Shown here: positions 40,275-48,723 of the stretch, piece by piece
How the letters are laid out: every line of letters begins with the position of its first letter
Position numbering within the stretch: the stretch's first letter is position 1
NCBI GenBank assembly: GCA_026399435.1
Contig: JAPLQX010000017.1
Span: 1-64,000 of the forward strand
Direction of reading: 5' to 3'
From: Rhodocyclales bacterium
Lineage (GTDB): Bacteria > Pseudomonadota > Gammaproteobacteria > Burkholderiales > Rhodocyclaceae
DNA length: 64,000 nt
Translations under genes and position numbers: made by a program
The notes under the pieces: model-generated
Databases searched by the model: none
Seen by the model: the letters and a program-made list of their open reading frames with translations, nothing else
Told to the model about the DNA's origin: nothing

Positions 40275-40706
40275 ATGTTTATCGTGATTTTCGCATTGGT
40301 ACTGATCGTCGCGTCGTCGCCGTCGACCTGTGCGCTGCCCAGCCCGGGCGGCTGTTCGCTGGCGCACGGTTTCGTGATCGGCAATGCACCTTTTTTCCCG
40401 GGCACGATCGAGATCTGGAACTGCTCCGGCAAGACCATAGTCACCCTGAACCAGGTTCGTGACCTGCCGGAAGGGAACGGCCCGGTCACCCGCAATCACT
40501 TCTGTCCCGAACTCGGGCCAGGCGAGCGCCTAATGGGATGCCGAGGCGAAGACGAGAACTTCGACGGAACAGTGGCGATCACGAGTGCCTCGGGAGGCGA
40601 TCGGCCGGAACTGCGGAAGGCGTGGTCGGCCGATACCGGGCAATGGAAGTTCGTTGCGAGCACGCGAACCGACCTGGTCTGCAACCGCGGACTGACCGTG
40701 GACTGA
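40275..40706 (+). CDS. Secreted cysteine-containing protein, unrecognised
   Basis: The 143-aa ORF starts with a hydrophobic signal-like segment (MFIVIFALVLIVASSPSTCA). The mature part has several cysteines (GGCSLAH, WNCSGK, HFCPEL, GCRGED, VCNRGL), suggesting disulfides and a beta-rich fold. The motif order around IEIWNCSGKTIVTLN and FVIGNAPFF has the flavour of a lamin-tail-like or adhesin domain, but I do not recognise the family. It is 87 bp after the phosphatase gene, whose intervening sequence shows nothing clear, and converges on the O-antigen ligase-like gene. Confidence 0.6.
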   Translation: MFIVIFALVLIVASSPSTCALPSPGGCSLAHGFVIGNAPFFPGTIEIWNCSGKTIVTLNQVRDLPEGNGPVTRNHFCPELGPGERLMGCRGEDENFDGTVAITSASGGDRPELRKAWSADTGQWKFVASTRTDLVCNRGLTVD

Positions 40707-40769
40707 GCGCCGGCCATCCGCAGCCTTCGGTGTCAGCCGGTGGCCTCGGTCATGGCAAGTACAAGACGC

Positions 40770-42185
40770 CTATCCCGCGTCATCGTCATCGTCTCGCAGG
40801 TCTCGGCTTGAAGAGTGCTTCCGGCGCTCGAAATTCAGCGCGATCCAGCCCAGCGCCAGGACGAACATGAAGGTCATCGCGTTGGATGGGATTTGCAGGT
40901 TGAAGTCCGTAGTGCTGTGGATCAGTATGGCCGTGATGCCCATCACGGCGCCGAACGCCAGCCCGCGTGCCAGGAAATCGCTTCGCAGGTACTGCGCACG
41001 CAGCGCGGCGAACAGCGAAAGCCCGACGACCGCCCCAAGCAGCAGAATGCCGACGGCCCCGGTTTCGGCGAGGAACTGCAAGTAGTCGTTGTGCGCATGG
41101 GTCGGGGTGATGGGCACTTCCGGGCCAGTAAAGCGGGGATACACCACGTGGTAGGACCCAAGGCCGGAGCCGAACACCGGAAACGCCTTCCACATCTCCA
41201 GCGTATGGGCGGCGACGTCGGGACGGTCCTCGGTGGCGAGCGTGGTTTTTTCAATCCGCTCAACGACCTGGCTGGCACCGAAATAGGTACCGACGATCAC
41301 GATGTCGATCACGATCAGACTGGCGATCAGGATCATCATCGAACGCGTCGCGCGGCGTGAAAATGCAAGGCCGATCACTCCGGCCACCAACAGGCTGGCG
41401 AAGAAGGCCGTGTTGCCCATTCGCGACCGCGACAGTACCAGGCCGATCACCATGCACACCAGGGCGAGGCGCAGACGCATGCGCGGACCGAGGATCAGTT
41501 CCGCCGCATCGCGTAGGAACTGCTGGAGGTTGTGCGCCTTCCTCCCGGTGAGGTTCGCAATCAGCATGCCAAGGCCGACCGCAAGGCACATCTCCAGATA
41601 GCCGGCGAAGTGATTGCGGTTTACAAATGTGCCGTGCGCCGGTTCCCCCGGCATATCCAGTGCGGAGATGCCCCCATAGACCGCCTGCACGAGGCCGGAA
41701 ATCACCAGGGTGTAGGCTGCAATCCGGATGCGCCGCCGGGTCTCCAGCAGCGCCAGCGTCAGGATGAAAAACAGCACGTAAGTGGTGCTCTTGAAGGCAC
41801 CGTGCAGTCCGCCGTGCAGGTCCAGCATCAGGGGGGCGAAGGCCGGTGTCTCCGGGTGGCCGGCAAGGGCATGGGCACGCGCCGTTTCCGGCGAGATCGC
41901 CGCCAGCCAGTCGATGGGCAGCGGCAGCCGTTGCAGCCAGACGTAGGCCAGCCAAAGCGAGAGGCACAGCAGGACCGGCCATGCTCCCCTCAGTACCGGG
42001 CCCGGATCGACCCTGCCACGGACATATTGACCCAGCCAAGCGATGGTCAGTGCAAACACCCACAATTCAGCCACGCCCCAGGCCACCGGCCGATTGCTGC
42101 CGAATGGCAGCGGCAGCCACAGGATCAGCAGCAGGTAGGCGACAAACGCCACGATGGGTGCGCGCCGCTCACGAGACCTGCTCAT
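40770..42185 (-). CDS. O-antigen ligase/polymerase family membrane protein
   Basis: The protein is about 471 aa with ten to twelve membrane helices. The Wzy_C-type motifs GTFVNRNHFAGYLEM and, in the large periplasmic loop, THAHNDYLQFLAETGAVG are clear; the loop His and Arg residues are typical of ligases and polymerases. I chose the ATG at 42185, giving a 4-bp overlap with the upstream gene, over 42203. It may ligate or polymerise the exopolysaccharide. It runs opposite to the eps genes and is followed by no obvious terminator in the 63-bp convergent gap. Confidence 0.87.
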   Translation of the reverse strand: MSRSRERRAPIVAFVAYLLLILWLPLPFGSNRPVAWGVAELWVFALTIAWLGQYVRGRVDPGPVLRGAWPVLLCLSLWLAYVWLQRLPLPIDWLAAISPETARAHALAGHPETPAFAPLMLDLHGGLHGAFKSTTYVLFFILTLALLETRRRIRIAAYTLVISGLVQAVYGGISALDMPGEPAHGTFVNRNHFAGYLEMCLAVGLGMLIANLTGRKAHNLQQFLRDAAELILGPRMRLRLALVCMVIGLVLSRSRMGNTAFFASLLVAGVIGLAFSRRATRSMMILIASLIVIDIVIVGTYFGASQVVERIEKTTLATEDRPDVAAHTLEMWKAFPVFGSGLGSYHVVYPRFTGPEVPITPTHAHNDYLQFLAETGAVGILLLGAVVGLSLFAALRAQYLRSDFLARGLAFGAVMGITAILIHSTTDFNLQIPSNAMTFMFVLALGWIALNFERRKHSSSRDLRDDDDDAG

Positions 42186-42850
42186 GAAGACGGACGCGGA
42201 CAAGCCTTGCGATCGGCCGATTTCGGCGCCTTTGGATCGCAGGCCAGATCGGGGCGGTTATAGTCCCGAGCGATGCGATTGACCGAAGCAACATCCCGCT
42301 GCACGGCCCGGTCACGCATTCCAAGAATCAGTTCGCGCCGCGCAGGGTCGGCCAGATCCCACGCGCCCAAGCCCGTCTGCAGACCCAAAAGGAGCACCGG
42401 GGGCTCCCACGGACCATAGCGCACTGACTGTTCCAAGGCGGCAAAGAACTCGCCATCGAGCTCCCCCAGGGACTGTTTGGCGAGGGCCAGATTGACCCAC
42501 GTCTGCGAGGCTGTCGGCCGCTGCCACAGGGCCCTGCGAAAACTGTCTCGGCTTTCGCGCGCCGCCGCCACTGCGGCCTGCGGATCGGTGGCGCCGCGAA
42601 CCGTCTCGAATTGCATCGCGCCCATGAATTCGAGGGCCCACGCGTTGTTCGGCGCGACCGCCAAGGCCCGCCCCAGCCGCCCTATGACCTGCGGCAGCGC
42701 ATTCGCCTCCCGCCTGAACCCGGGACGCGACCACGCCTCGATTTCCAGCGCTGCAGTGTGGGTATAAAAGTCCGACAGCGTCTGCCGGGCGGCAAGGAAG
42801 GAAAGCCCGCAAAGGGCGGCGATCAGCAGTATCGCCAGTCTGCGCATCAC
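42182..42850 (-). CDS. Membrane-anchored TPR-like protein
   Basis: The 222-aa protein has an N-terminal hydrophobic anchor (RRLAILLIAALCGLSFLAA) followed by helical repeats that look TPR-like (GRLGRALAVAPNNAWALEFMGAM and FRRALWQRPTASQTWVNLALA). The C-terminus is charged, with two cysteines. It is translationally coupled to the ligase-like gene, so a role as a partner or scaffold of that enzyme is a fair inference. Such pairs are common in betaproteobacterial exopolysaccharide clusters. Confidence 0.75.
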   Translation of the reverse strand: MMRRLAILLIAALCGLSFLAARQTLSDFYTHTAALEIEAWSRPGFRREANALPQVIGRLGRALAVAPNNAWALEFMGAMQFETVRGATDPQAAVAAARESRDSFRRALWQRPTASQTWVNLALAKQSLGELDGEFFAALEQSVRYGPWEPPVLLLGLQTGLGAWDLADPARRELILGMRDRAVQRDVASVNRIARDYNRPDLACDPKAPKSADRKACPRPSS

Positions 42851-42905
42851 GCCCCCGCCTCGGTACGGGCACCACCAGTCTCAAGCATCGGACGCATCGC
42901 GGACG

Positions 42906-42934
42906 AAAAAAAGCCCGGCGCTTCGTCGCCGGGC
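42906..42934 (-). terminator. Intrinsic terminator of the FecR-domain gene
   Basis: On the minus strand GCCCGGCG pairs with CGCCGGGC around a 6-base loop and is followed by seven T residues (A-tract 42906-42912 on the plus strand). It lies 20 bp after the stop of the FecR-domain gene and separates it from the TPR/ligase pair. Confidence 0.88.
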
Positions 42935-42953
42935 CTTTATTTTCGCTACTCCG

Positions 42954-44555
42954 TCAGCAACCGCTCGGGCCGCAATTCGGGAGCGGTGGCGGGATGACAG
43001 GCACGACGACCGGAGGAGGTTCGGGTGCGGTGGGTGCGGCGGGTGCGGGTGCAACTACTGCAACTGCAGCATTCCCGGCAGTGGCGGTTGCCGTCGTCGT
43101 CGTCGTCAAGGCAGTATTCACCGAAGTCGTCGCCGCCGCGATTTGGGCAGCCGTAGCGCCGGGAGCATTCGCCGACGTCGCCGCCGCCGCCGCCGTGGTC
43201 GACGCCGTCGCTGCCGTGGTTGCCGCCGTGTTGGCGTTGTTGGCCGCTGCCGCTGCCGCTGCCAAGTTACCCGTATTGGTCGCGACGATGGTGACCGCAG
43301 TCTGCGCCGCTGCCGCGATCGCTTGGGCGCTCGCCGAGTTCGCTGCCGCCTGGGCCGCCGCCGCCGCAACTGCGGCCGCCTGTGGGTTGGTCGCCGCCGC
43401 GGCCTGAGTAGCCGCCGTCTGCGCCTGCGTGGCTGCCGTATTTGCACGCGTAGCCGCAGCTTGAGCATTGGCGATAGTCGTATCAACAGCCGCCAGAGCC
43501 TGAGCCACTGCCTGGTTAACCGCATTGACGTTGTTGACTTGGGCTGCCAATGTCGCTGCCTGGGCCGTTGCCGTAGCCGACGGCTGCTTGACTGCAGCTG
43601 CAATAACCAGGGTCGATCCGACCGACTGGTTTGCAAGCAATGAACTAAGCGCCTGTTGTGTACTTGCAATAGCAACCTTTTGGGCTACCGTCGCAGCGGC
43701 CTGTGCGGTGGCCGCTTCAGCTGCCGCCTTGGCCGCCTCGGCCGATGCCGCTGCCTTTTGCGCCGGGGTACCTACCGCGTCGGCTGCCGCTTTGGCCTTG
43801 ACCTGAGCCTCGGCCGCCTTCTTGTTCGCATCGTCCACTGCCTTCGATGCCGCCGCCGCCGCCTGCGTCACCACCGGGAAATTGTTGGGCAGGCCGATCT
43901 GCGCCGCGACGTTGAGGAAGGCCTGCACAGCGGCTGGGGCGTTGGCGATCGGGCTAACGGTGGTCGAGGTCGAGGTACCGAACTGGCCGGTGTTAACGGT
44001 GATGGTGCCCAGACTGCTGGCGATCGACAACGCGCCCTGGACAACCGAAGCCGCTGCGACCTGGTTGTTCTCAACCAGCAATGAGATGTCGGTACCGCGG
44101 ATGCCGATGGTCGCCGTGCCAGCCGTGAGCCTCATGCCCCTGGGGTTGTTGGCGCCGATCAGGCCGGAAACGAAACGCAGGCCGCCCTTGAGGAAGTTGA
44201 AGGCCGCCGAACTCTTCGCGACGTCTGTCTTGTTGAAGTTGTACTCATCCACGCGGAATGCTGAATTCGGCTGCAGGGCGGCCAGTTGGCCGTCCTCGAA
44301 CTTCAGGATCACCTTGCCGTCCTTGCCGGTATCGAAGGTGGTGCCAGCCTGAAAGACGTCGCCGGCACGGACCGGAGTCGAGGCGCCACCCTGTTTGGTC
44401 ATGGCGACCGTGCCCGACATCTCGTGCACATAGCCCGCCTGGGCCCAAGCCGAAGACGCACCTACCAGCGCAAAAAGGGCCAGCAGGGCAAAAACAAATG
44501 ACCGGTAACCGGATTTCAGACAGTCCATGATGGTATCCATAAATTTGGTATCCAT
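42954..44555 (-). CDS. Secreted FecR-domain protein with a long Ala/Thr-rich tail
   Basis: The 533-aa protein starts at the ATG at 44555 (MDTKFMDTIM), where GGGTGA provides an RBS; the track start at 44624 has none. A long signal peptide (to AWAQA, about residue 40) is followed by a FecR-like domain (about 42-200: VHEMSGTVAMTKQGG, VILKFEDGQLAALQPNS, TATIGIRGTD). From about 235 to 510 it is almost only Ala, Thr, Val, Asn and Gln, probably a helical or coiled-coil stalk. It ends PPPLPNCGPSGC. FecR-type domains in polysaccharide loci are often surface or signalling components, but this one lacks a membrane helix before the domain. Confidence 0.82.
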   Translation of the reverse strand: MDTKFMDTIMDCLKSGYRSFVFALLALFALVGASSAWAQAGYVHEMSGTVAMTKQGGASTPVRAGDVFQAGTTFDTGKDGKVILKFEDGQLAALQPNSAFRVDEYNFNKTDVAKSSAAFNFLKGGLRFVSGLIGANNPRGMRLTAGTATIGIRGTDISLLVENNQVAAASVVQGALSIASSLGTITVNTGQFGTSTSTTVSPIANAPAAVQAFLNVAAQIGLPNNFPVVTQAAAAASKAVDDANKKAAEAQVKAKAAADAVGTPAQKAAASAEAAKAAAEAATAQAAATVAQKVAIASTQQALSSLLANQSVGSTLVIAAAVKQPSATATAQAATLAAQVNNVNAVNQAVAQALAAVDTTIANAQAAATRANTAATQAQTAATQAAAATNPQAAAVAAAAAQAAANSASAQAIAAAAQTAVTIVATNTGNLAAAAAAANNANTAATTAATASTTAAAAATSANAPGATAAQIAAATTSVNTALTTTTTATATAGNAAVAVVAPAPAAPTAPEPPPVVVPVIPPPLPNCGPSGC

Positions 44556-44560
44556 AAATT
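44531..44560 (-). repeat. Perfect 15-bp tandem duplication over the FecR gene start
   Basis: TGGTATCCATAAATT occurs twice in tandem (44531-44545, 44546-44560). On the coding strand each unit carries AATTT-ATG-GATACCA, so the ATG and the first codons are duplicated, giving MDTKFMDTIM with two in-frame starts. Only the distal one has the GGGTGA RBS at good spacing. Confidence 0.9.
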
Positions 44561-44902
44561 CACCCACGAAGTATTTCGGAACCGGCGTCAAGTAGCCGCC
44601 CAACGAACCCACGCAATTGCGCACGCAGATAGCTTTTTACCAAAAAAATGCGGTCTTTGGGGAATCAAGTTGTGACAAAGTTCCGCCACACCGCCAAATG
44701 TTGTCATTCCACCCGTCTCCGCCTGCCCCGGAAACCAACCCGGCGGAGTGTCGAGGCAAGCCAGTCTGGCCGGGGATGGGAAGACGTTGCGGCAAGCCGT
44801 GGCTTCGATTCGCACCTTTGTGTGTCAGGTTGTGCAAATTGGTGGTCTCATGGGTCGACTTCAGTCGGCCAAGTCTGCGCCTATCCTTGTAAAATATCCC
44901 GC
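44556..44902. other. Divergent intergenic region between the FecR gene and tviB
   Basis: No supported gene lies in these 347 bp; the track ORFs crossing it are shadows or upstream extensions of tviB without an RBS. It must hold the promoters for both directions. On the minus strand GGAACTT near 44685 resembles the -35 of an ECF (RpoE-type) promoter, but the -10 match is poor. On the plus strand TAAAAT (44890-44895) could be a -10 with no clear -35. I see no riboswitch or terminator. Confidence 0.5.
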
Positions 44903-46183
44903 ATGAATCCATCCCAAGACACCCGCATCGCCATCGTCGGTCTCGGCTACGTTGGTCTGCCGCTGGCCGTCGAATTTGGCAAGAAAACGCCGGTTACCGG
45001 CTTCGACATCAAGCAGAGCCGCATCGACGAACTCAAGGCCGGTCGTGACAGTACCCGGGAAGTCGAGCCGGCCGAACTGGCCGAAGCGAAGCACCTGAGT
45101 TTCACGGCCGATGCTGCGCAATTGCGAACCTGCAACGTCTTTATCGTTACCGTGCCGACCCCGGTTGATAGCGCCCAGCGCCCCGATCTCACCCCCTTGA
45201 TCAAGGCCTCTGAAACTGTCGGCAAGGTCATGCCCAAGGGTGCCATCGTCATTTACGAATCCACGGTCTATCCCGGCGCCACGGAAGAAGTCTGCGTTCC
45301 TCTGCTGGAAAAGCACTCCGGTCTCAAGTTCAATGTTGACTTCTTTGCCGGCTACAGCCCCGAGCGCATCAACCCCGGCGACAAGCAGCACAGACTGCCC
45401 ACCATCAGGAAAGTCACCTCGGGCTCCACACCCGAAATCGCTGAATTCGTCGACACCCTGTATCGCAGCATCATCACCGCCGGCACCCACCGGGCGAGTT
45501 CGATCAAAGTCGCCGAAGCGGCCAAGGTGATCGAAAACACCCAGCGCGACCTCAATATCGCCCTGATGAACGAGCTTTCCCTGATATTCCATCGGCTGGG
45601 CATCGATACCCTCGAAGTCCTCGAAGCGGCCGGCAGCAAATGGAACTTCCTGCCCTTTCGTCCCGGTCTGGTCGGCGGTCACTGCATCGGCGTCGATCCC
45701 TACTACCTGACCCACAAGGCGCAGGAGATCGGTTACCACCCCGAAGTCATCCTCGCCGGCCGGCGCATCAATGACAGCATGGCCGGCTATGTCGCCGACG
45801 AAGTCATCAAGCTCATGACGCAGCGCAAAATGCAGGTCGTCGACTCCAGAATCCTCGTCCTCGGCCTTGCCTTCAAGGAAGGTTGCCCGGACCTGCGCAA
45901 CACCAAGGTCATCGACATCGTGCGCGAACTCACCAGCTACAACGCCCAAGTCGATATCTACGACCCGTGGATTGATGTTGCTGAAGCCGCGCACGAATAC
46001 CAAGTCTCGCCCCTGACGGACAACCCGCAGCCTGGCACTTATGACGCTATCGTCCTTGCTGTGGCGCACCCCGAATTCCTGCAACTGGGGGCAGCAGGTA
46101 TTCATGCCCTGGGCAAGGCTGGACACGTGCTCTACGATGTGAAGTCACTGTTGGGCAAGACCGAAGCGGATGGTCGCCTTTAA
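44903..46183 (+). CDS. tviB: UDP-N-acetylhexosamine 6-dehydrogenase (TviB/WbpA type)
   Basis: This NAD-dependent enzyme oxidises C6 of a UDP-N-acetylhexosamine (UDP-GlcNAc or UDP-GalNAc) to the uronic acid. The 426-aa protein has [16 protein letters not shown] at the N-terminus, [15 protein letters not shown] and the [16 protein letters not shown] catalytic cysteine motif (about 250-265). The track start at 44648 is an extension; the ATG at 44903 matches the family start. A uronic acid in the product would make the polymer acidic and could be the substrate for amidation by AsnB. Confidence 0.93.
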   Translation: MNPSQDTRIAIVGLGYVGLPLAVEFGKKTPVTGFDIKQSRIDELKAGRDSTREVEPAELAEAKHLSFTADAAQLRTCNVFIVTVPTPVDSAQRPDLTPLIKASETVGKVMPKGAIVIYESTVYPGATEEVCVPLLEKHSGLKFNVDFFAGYSPERINPGDKQHRLPTIRKVTSGSTPEIAEFVDTLYRSIITAGTHRASSIKVAEAAKVIENTQRDLNIALMNELSLIFHRLGIDTLEVLEAAGSKWNFLPFRPGLVGGHCIGVDPYYLTHKAQEIGYHPEVILAGRRINDSMAGYVADEVIKLMTQRKMQVVDSRILVLGLAFKEGCPDLRNTKVIDIVRELTSYNAQVDIYDPWIDVAEAAHEYQVSPLTDNPQPGTYDAIVLAVAHPEFLQLGAAGIHALGKAGHVLYDVKSLLGKTEADGRL

Positions 46184-46248
46184 GGCTACAGCAGCAATAC
46201 TTCAATTTGGCAAGATTTAACCGCTGTCCGATACGAACGAAGACTTAA

Positions 46249-48066
46249 TTGGCGCCACCTCCCAACTCTACCGCCACCGTTCCAGAATTGTTGCTACGCC
46301 TCTGGCACTACCTTGGCCCGCGTCGTCAGCGTCAGTTCGGGCTGCTGTCGGGCTTGATCTTGGTCAGCGTATTCGCTGAAGTCGTTAGCTTGGGTGCCGT
46401 GCTGCCCTTCCTCGGCATAGTAACGACACCGGAGCGGGCGTTGAGCTACCCTGTTGTCGCGAAGGTAGCCAAGGCTTTTGGCATTTACTCCGCCGATCAA
46501 TTGGTATTGCCCTTCATAGTCGCGTTTGCCGGGGCCGTTTTGATCGCAGCAGCAATTCGCATGCTGTTTTTCTGGGCCAGCAGCAGACTCGCGTATGCCT
46601 GCAGTACAGACCTTAGCAACGAGGTCTATCGCCGCACTCTCTACCAGCCCTACCGGGTTCATGTCGCCCGCAACAGTAGTCACTTGATCAGCGGCATCAC
46701 CGCCAAGGCGGGCGATATCGTCACTGTGCTGCTAGCGTTGTCGACGCTATTGAGCGCAGTTCTACTGCTATTGGCGATCACTCTCACTTTGGTCGCGATC
46801 AATCCCGTGGTGGCTTTGGAGGCAGGTGTCGGTTTTGGTGCCAGTTATGTATTGATCTCGTGGCTGGTAAATCACAGATTAAGAAGAAATAGTCGACGCA
46901 TCGCCGATGAAAGAACTCAGGTAATCAAAGCACTGCAAGAAGGGTTGGGTGGCATTCGCGATGTGTTGCTCGATGGGACGCAGCCGGTTTACTGTGCCAT
47001 CTACCGGAACGCCAACCACGTATTGAGCCAGGCGCAGAGCAGCAACTATTTTCTTGCGATAAGCCCGCGCCCCGGCATGGAGGCACTAGGCATGGTGTTG
47101 ATTGCTTTCATCACCTATAGCTTCAGCAATCAGGCGGGAGGCGTCGCGACGGCTGTGCCGGTGCTTGGTGCGCTGGCGCTTGCTGCGCTACGTCTACTAC
47201 CGGCTCTGCAGCAGAGTTATGGCGCCTGGGTGAGTATTGCCGGCTGCAGTGTCTCGCTGGCCGATACTGTCGCATTGCTTGATCAGCCTCTCGATGCCGA
47301 GGCACTGCAACCCGTTCGCACGCCGCTGCCCCTTAAGAGCACTATCAGCTTCAATGCCGTGCATTTTCGCTATACAACCGATGGCCCCATGGTGCTGGAG
47401 GACTTCAGCTTCACCATTGCCAAGGGGGCGCGGATCGGCTTCGTCGGTAGCTCTGGTAGCGGCAAGAGTACGACGTTGGATATACTGATGGGGCTGCTAA
47501 GTCCCACCGAGGGACAGTTTCTGGTGGATGGTCAGCCGGTCATTGGCAGTCGAGTCAGGGCATGGCAGCGAAGCATCGCCCATGTGCCGCAAAACATTTA
47601 TTTGGCCGATACTACTCTGGCTGAGAATATTGCATTTGGTATCCCGCGCGACACGATCGATCTGGAGCGGGTACAACAGGCTGCCAGGCAGGCGCAGATT
47701 GCCGATTTTATTGAGAGCCGGCCCGAGGGCTACAGCGCGTTTGTGGGGGAACGTGGCATCCGTCTCAGTGGCGGCCAGCGTCAACGCATCGGAATTGCCC
47801 GTGCGCTCTACAAGCAGGCCAGCGTTCTGGTGTTCGACGAAGCCACCAGCGCCCTTGACAATGCTACCGAACAGGCGGTTCTGACCGCCATCGAAGAACT
47901 TGATCGCGACCTCACCATCCTGCTCGTCGCCCATAGGCTTACCACTGTGCGGCACTGCGACCTCATCGTTGAACTCGAGCATGGTCGGGTGGTAGCACAG
48001 GGTACGTACCAACAGCTACTCGAGTGCAGCCCAAGTTTTCGGCAAATGGACCGTTCTGCGCGATAA
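46249..48066 (+). CDS. ABC transporter with fused permease and ATPase (lipid-linked oligosaccharide flippase type)
   Basis: The 605-aa half-transporter has six membrane helices (about 30-320), then an ATPase with Walker A GSSGSGKSTT, signature LSGGQRQRIGIARAL and Walker B VLVFDEATSALD. In polysaccharide loci such MsbA/PglK-like proteins can flip undecaprenyl-linked glycans; no Wzx-type flippase is seen here, so this is the candidate. The start is a TTG at 46249 without a strong RBS. The 65 bp before it contain no clear signal. Confidence 0.88.
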   Translation: MAPPPNSTATVPELLLRLWHYLGPRRQRQFGLLSGLILVSVFAEVVSLGAVLPFLGIVTTPERALSYPVVAKVAKAFGIYSADQLVLPFIVAFAGAVLIAAAIRMLFFWASSRLAYACSTDLSNEVYRRTLYQPYRVHVARNSSHLISGITAKAGDIVTVLLALSTLLSAVLLLLAITLTLVAINPVVALEAGVGFGASYVLISWLVNHRLRRNSRRIADERTQVIKALQEGLGGIRDVLLDGTQPVYCAIYRNANHVLSQAQSSNYFLAISPRPGMEALGMVLIAFITYSFSNQAGGVATAVPVLGALALAALRLLPALQQSYGAWVSIAGCSVSLADTVALLDQPLDAEALQPVRTPLPLKSTISFNAVHFRYTTDGPMVLEDFSFTIAKGARIGFVGSSGSGKSTTLDILMGLLSPTEGQFLVDGQPVIGSRVRAWQRSIAHVPQNIYLADTTLAENIAFGIPRDTIDLERVQQAARQAQIADFIESRPEGYSAFVGERGIRLSGGQRQRIGIARALYKQASVLVFDEATSALDNATEQAVLTAIEELDRDLTILLVAHRLTTVRHCDLIVELEHGRVVAQGTYQQLLECSPSFRQMDRSAR

Positions 48067-48337
48067 CAGTCAATGACGCCGCCTATGATCCTGGTTCATG
48101 CGGTCGAGCCACGGATCACACCTGCAAGGATATTCGCGCCGGATTGATGGACCGTGTGCGGGCTGTTGAATTGGTGAATCGCCCAACCGTTTGGCAACAT
48201 CGGGCACCGAATGGCCTCGCTCCGTGACCTTGCCTGGCTGCTTCTATCCTGAATTCTTCCGGGTAACGCTTCGTACTCATGACGCATCCTGAATTCGCCC
48301 GGGATCAAGGCTTCAGAGCGTCTGCAGGTTCCGGGGC

Positions 48338-48720
48338 GATTCACCCTTTCTGGACAATGCCGTCGTAGAATTCATGTTCTCTATGCCAAACCATTTCAAG
48401 ATACCTGATGGAGTCACGAAGCGGTTGCTACGTCGGGCAATGCAGGACTTGCTCCCTGAGGCAACGCGAATGCGGGTCAAGAAAACTGGCTGGAACGCCC
48501 CGGTGCACCACAGGTTTTCGGATCCTGGATTGGACTCGCTGCGGGATATAGTTGCCTCCAACTTATTTCGGGGGCGTGGCATTTACGGCTTGGCGAAGTG
48601 GATCGTCTGATTCAAGAACATGAAACACCAGTGCGGACAGGTGAGGCATCAAAGTACAATCACGTGATGTTCCCGTGGCAACTGCCATCAATACCGTGTA
48701 TCAATTGCGGGGTTACATAA
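48338..48720 (+). pseudogene. Remnant of an asparagine synthase C-terminus, frameshifted
   Basis: From 48344 the plus strand reads PFLDNAVVEFMFSMPNHFK, then DGVTKRLLRRAMQDLLPEATR and VKKTGWNAPVHH, which is the C-terminal pattern of AsnB-family enzymes. The track shows only 48374-48610. At about 48594 one base is missing: the frame passes from GIYGLA to EVDRLIQEHETPVRTGEA...NHVMFPWQL and ends at TAA 48718-48720. The N-terminal glutaminase and ATP-binding parts are absent. It is not a copy of the intact asnB at 55755. The 271 bp before it (48067-48337) hold no gene I can support. Confidence 0.8.
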
Positions 48721-48723
48721 GCT

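Noticed and set aside
43143-43643. Arg-rich and Ala-rich plus-strand ORFs opposite the FecR gene tail
   Set aside because: They are complementary frames of a low-complexity Ala/Thr-coding stretch; the minus-strand frame has the signal peptide, FecR domain and terminator.
44648-44902. N-terminal extension of tviB in the ORF track
   Set aside because: The family starts at [20 protein letters not shown] (44903); the extension is low-quality coding sequence without an RBS.
44640-44902. Riboswitch (for example c-di-GMP type) upstream of tviB or the FecR gene
   Set aside because: No conserved riboswitch core or paired terminator/antiterminator could be recognised by eye.
48024-48227. 67-aa ORF after the ABC transporter
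   Set aside because: It overlaps the ABC gene end, lacks an RBS and shows no motif; the stretch looks like decayed DNA before the asparagine synthase remnant.
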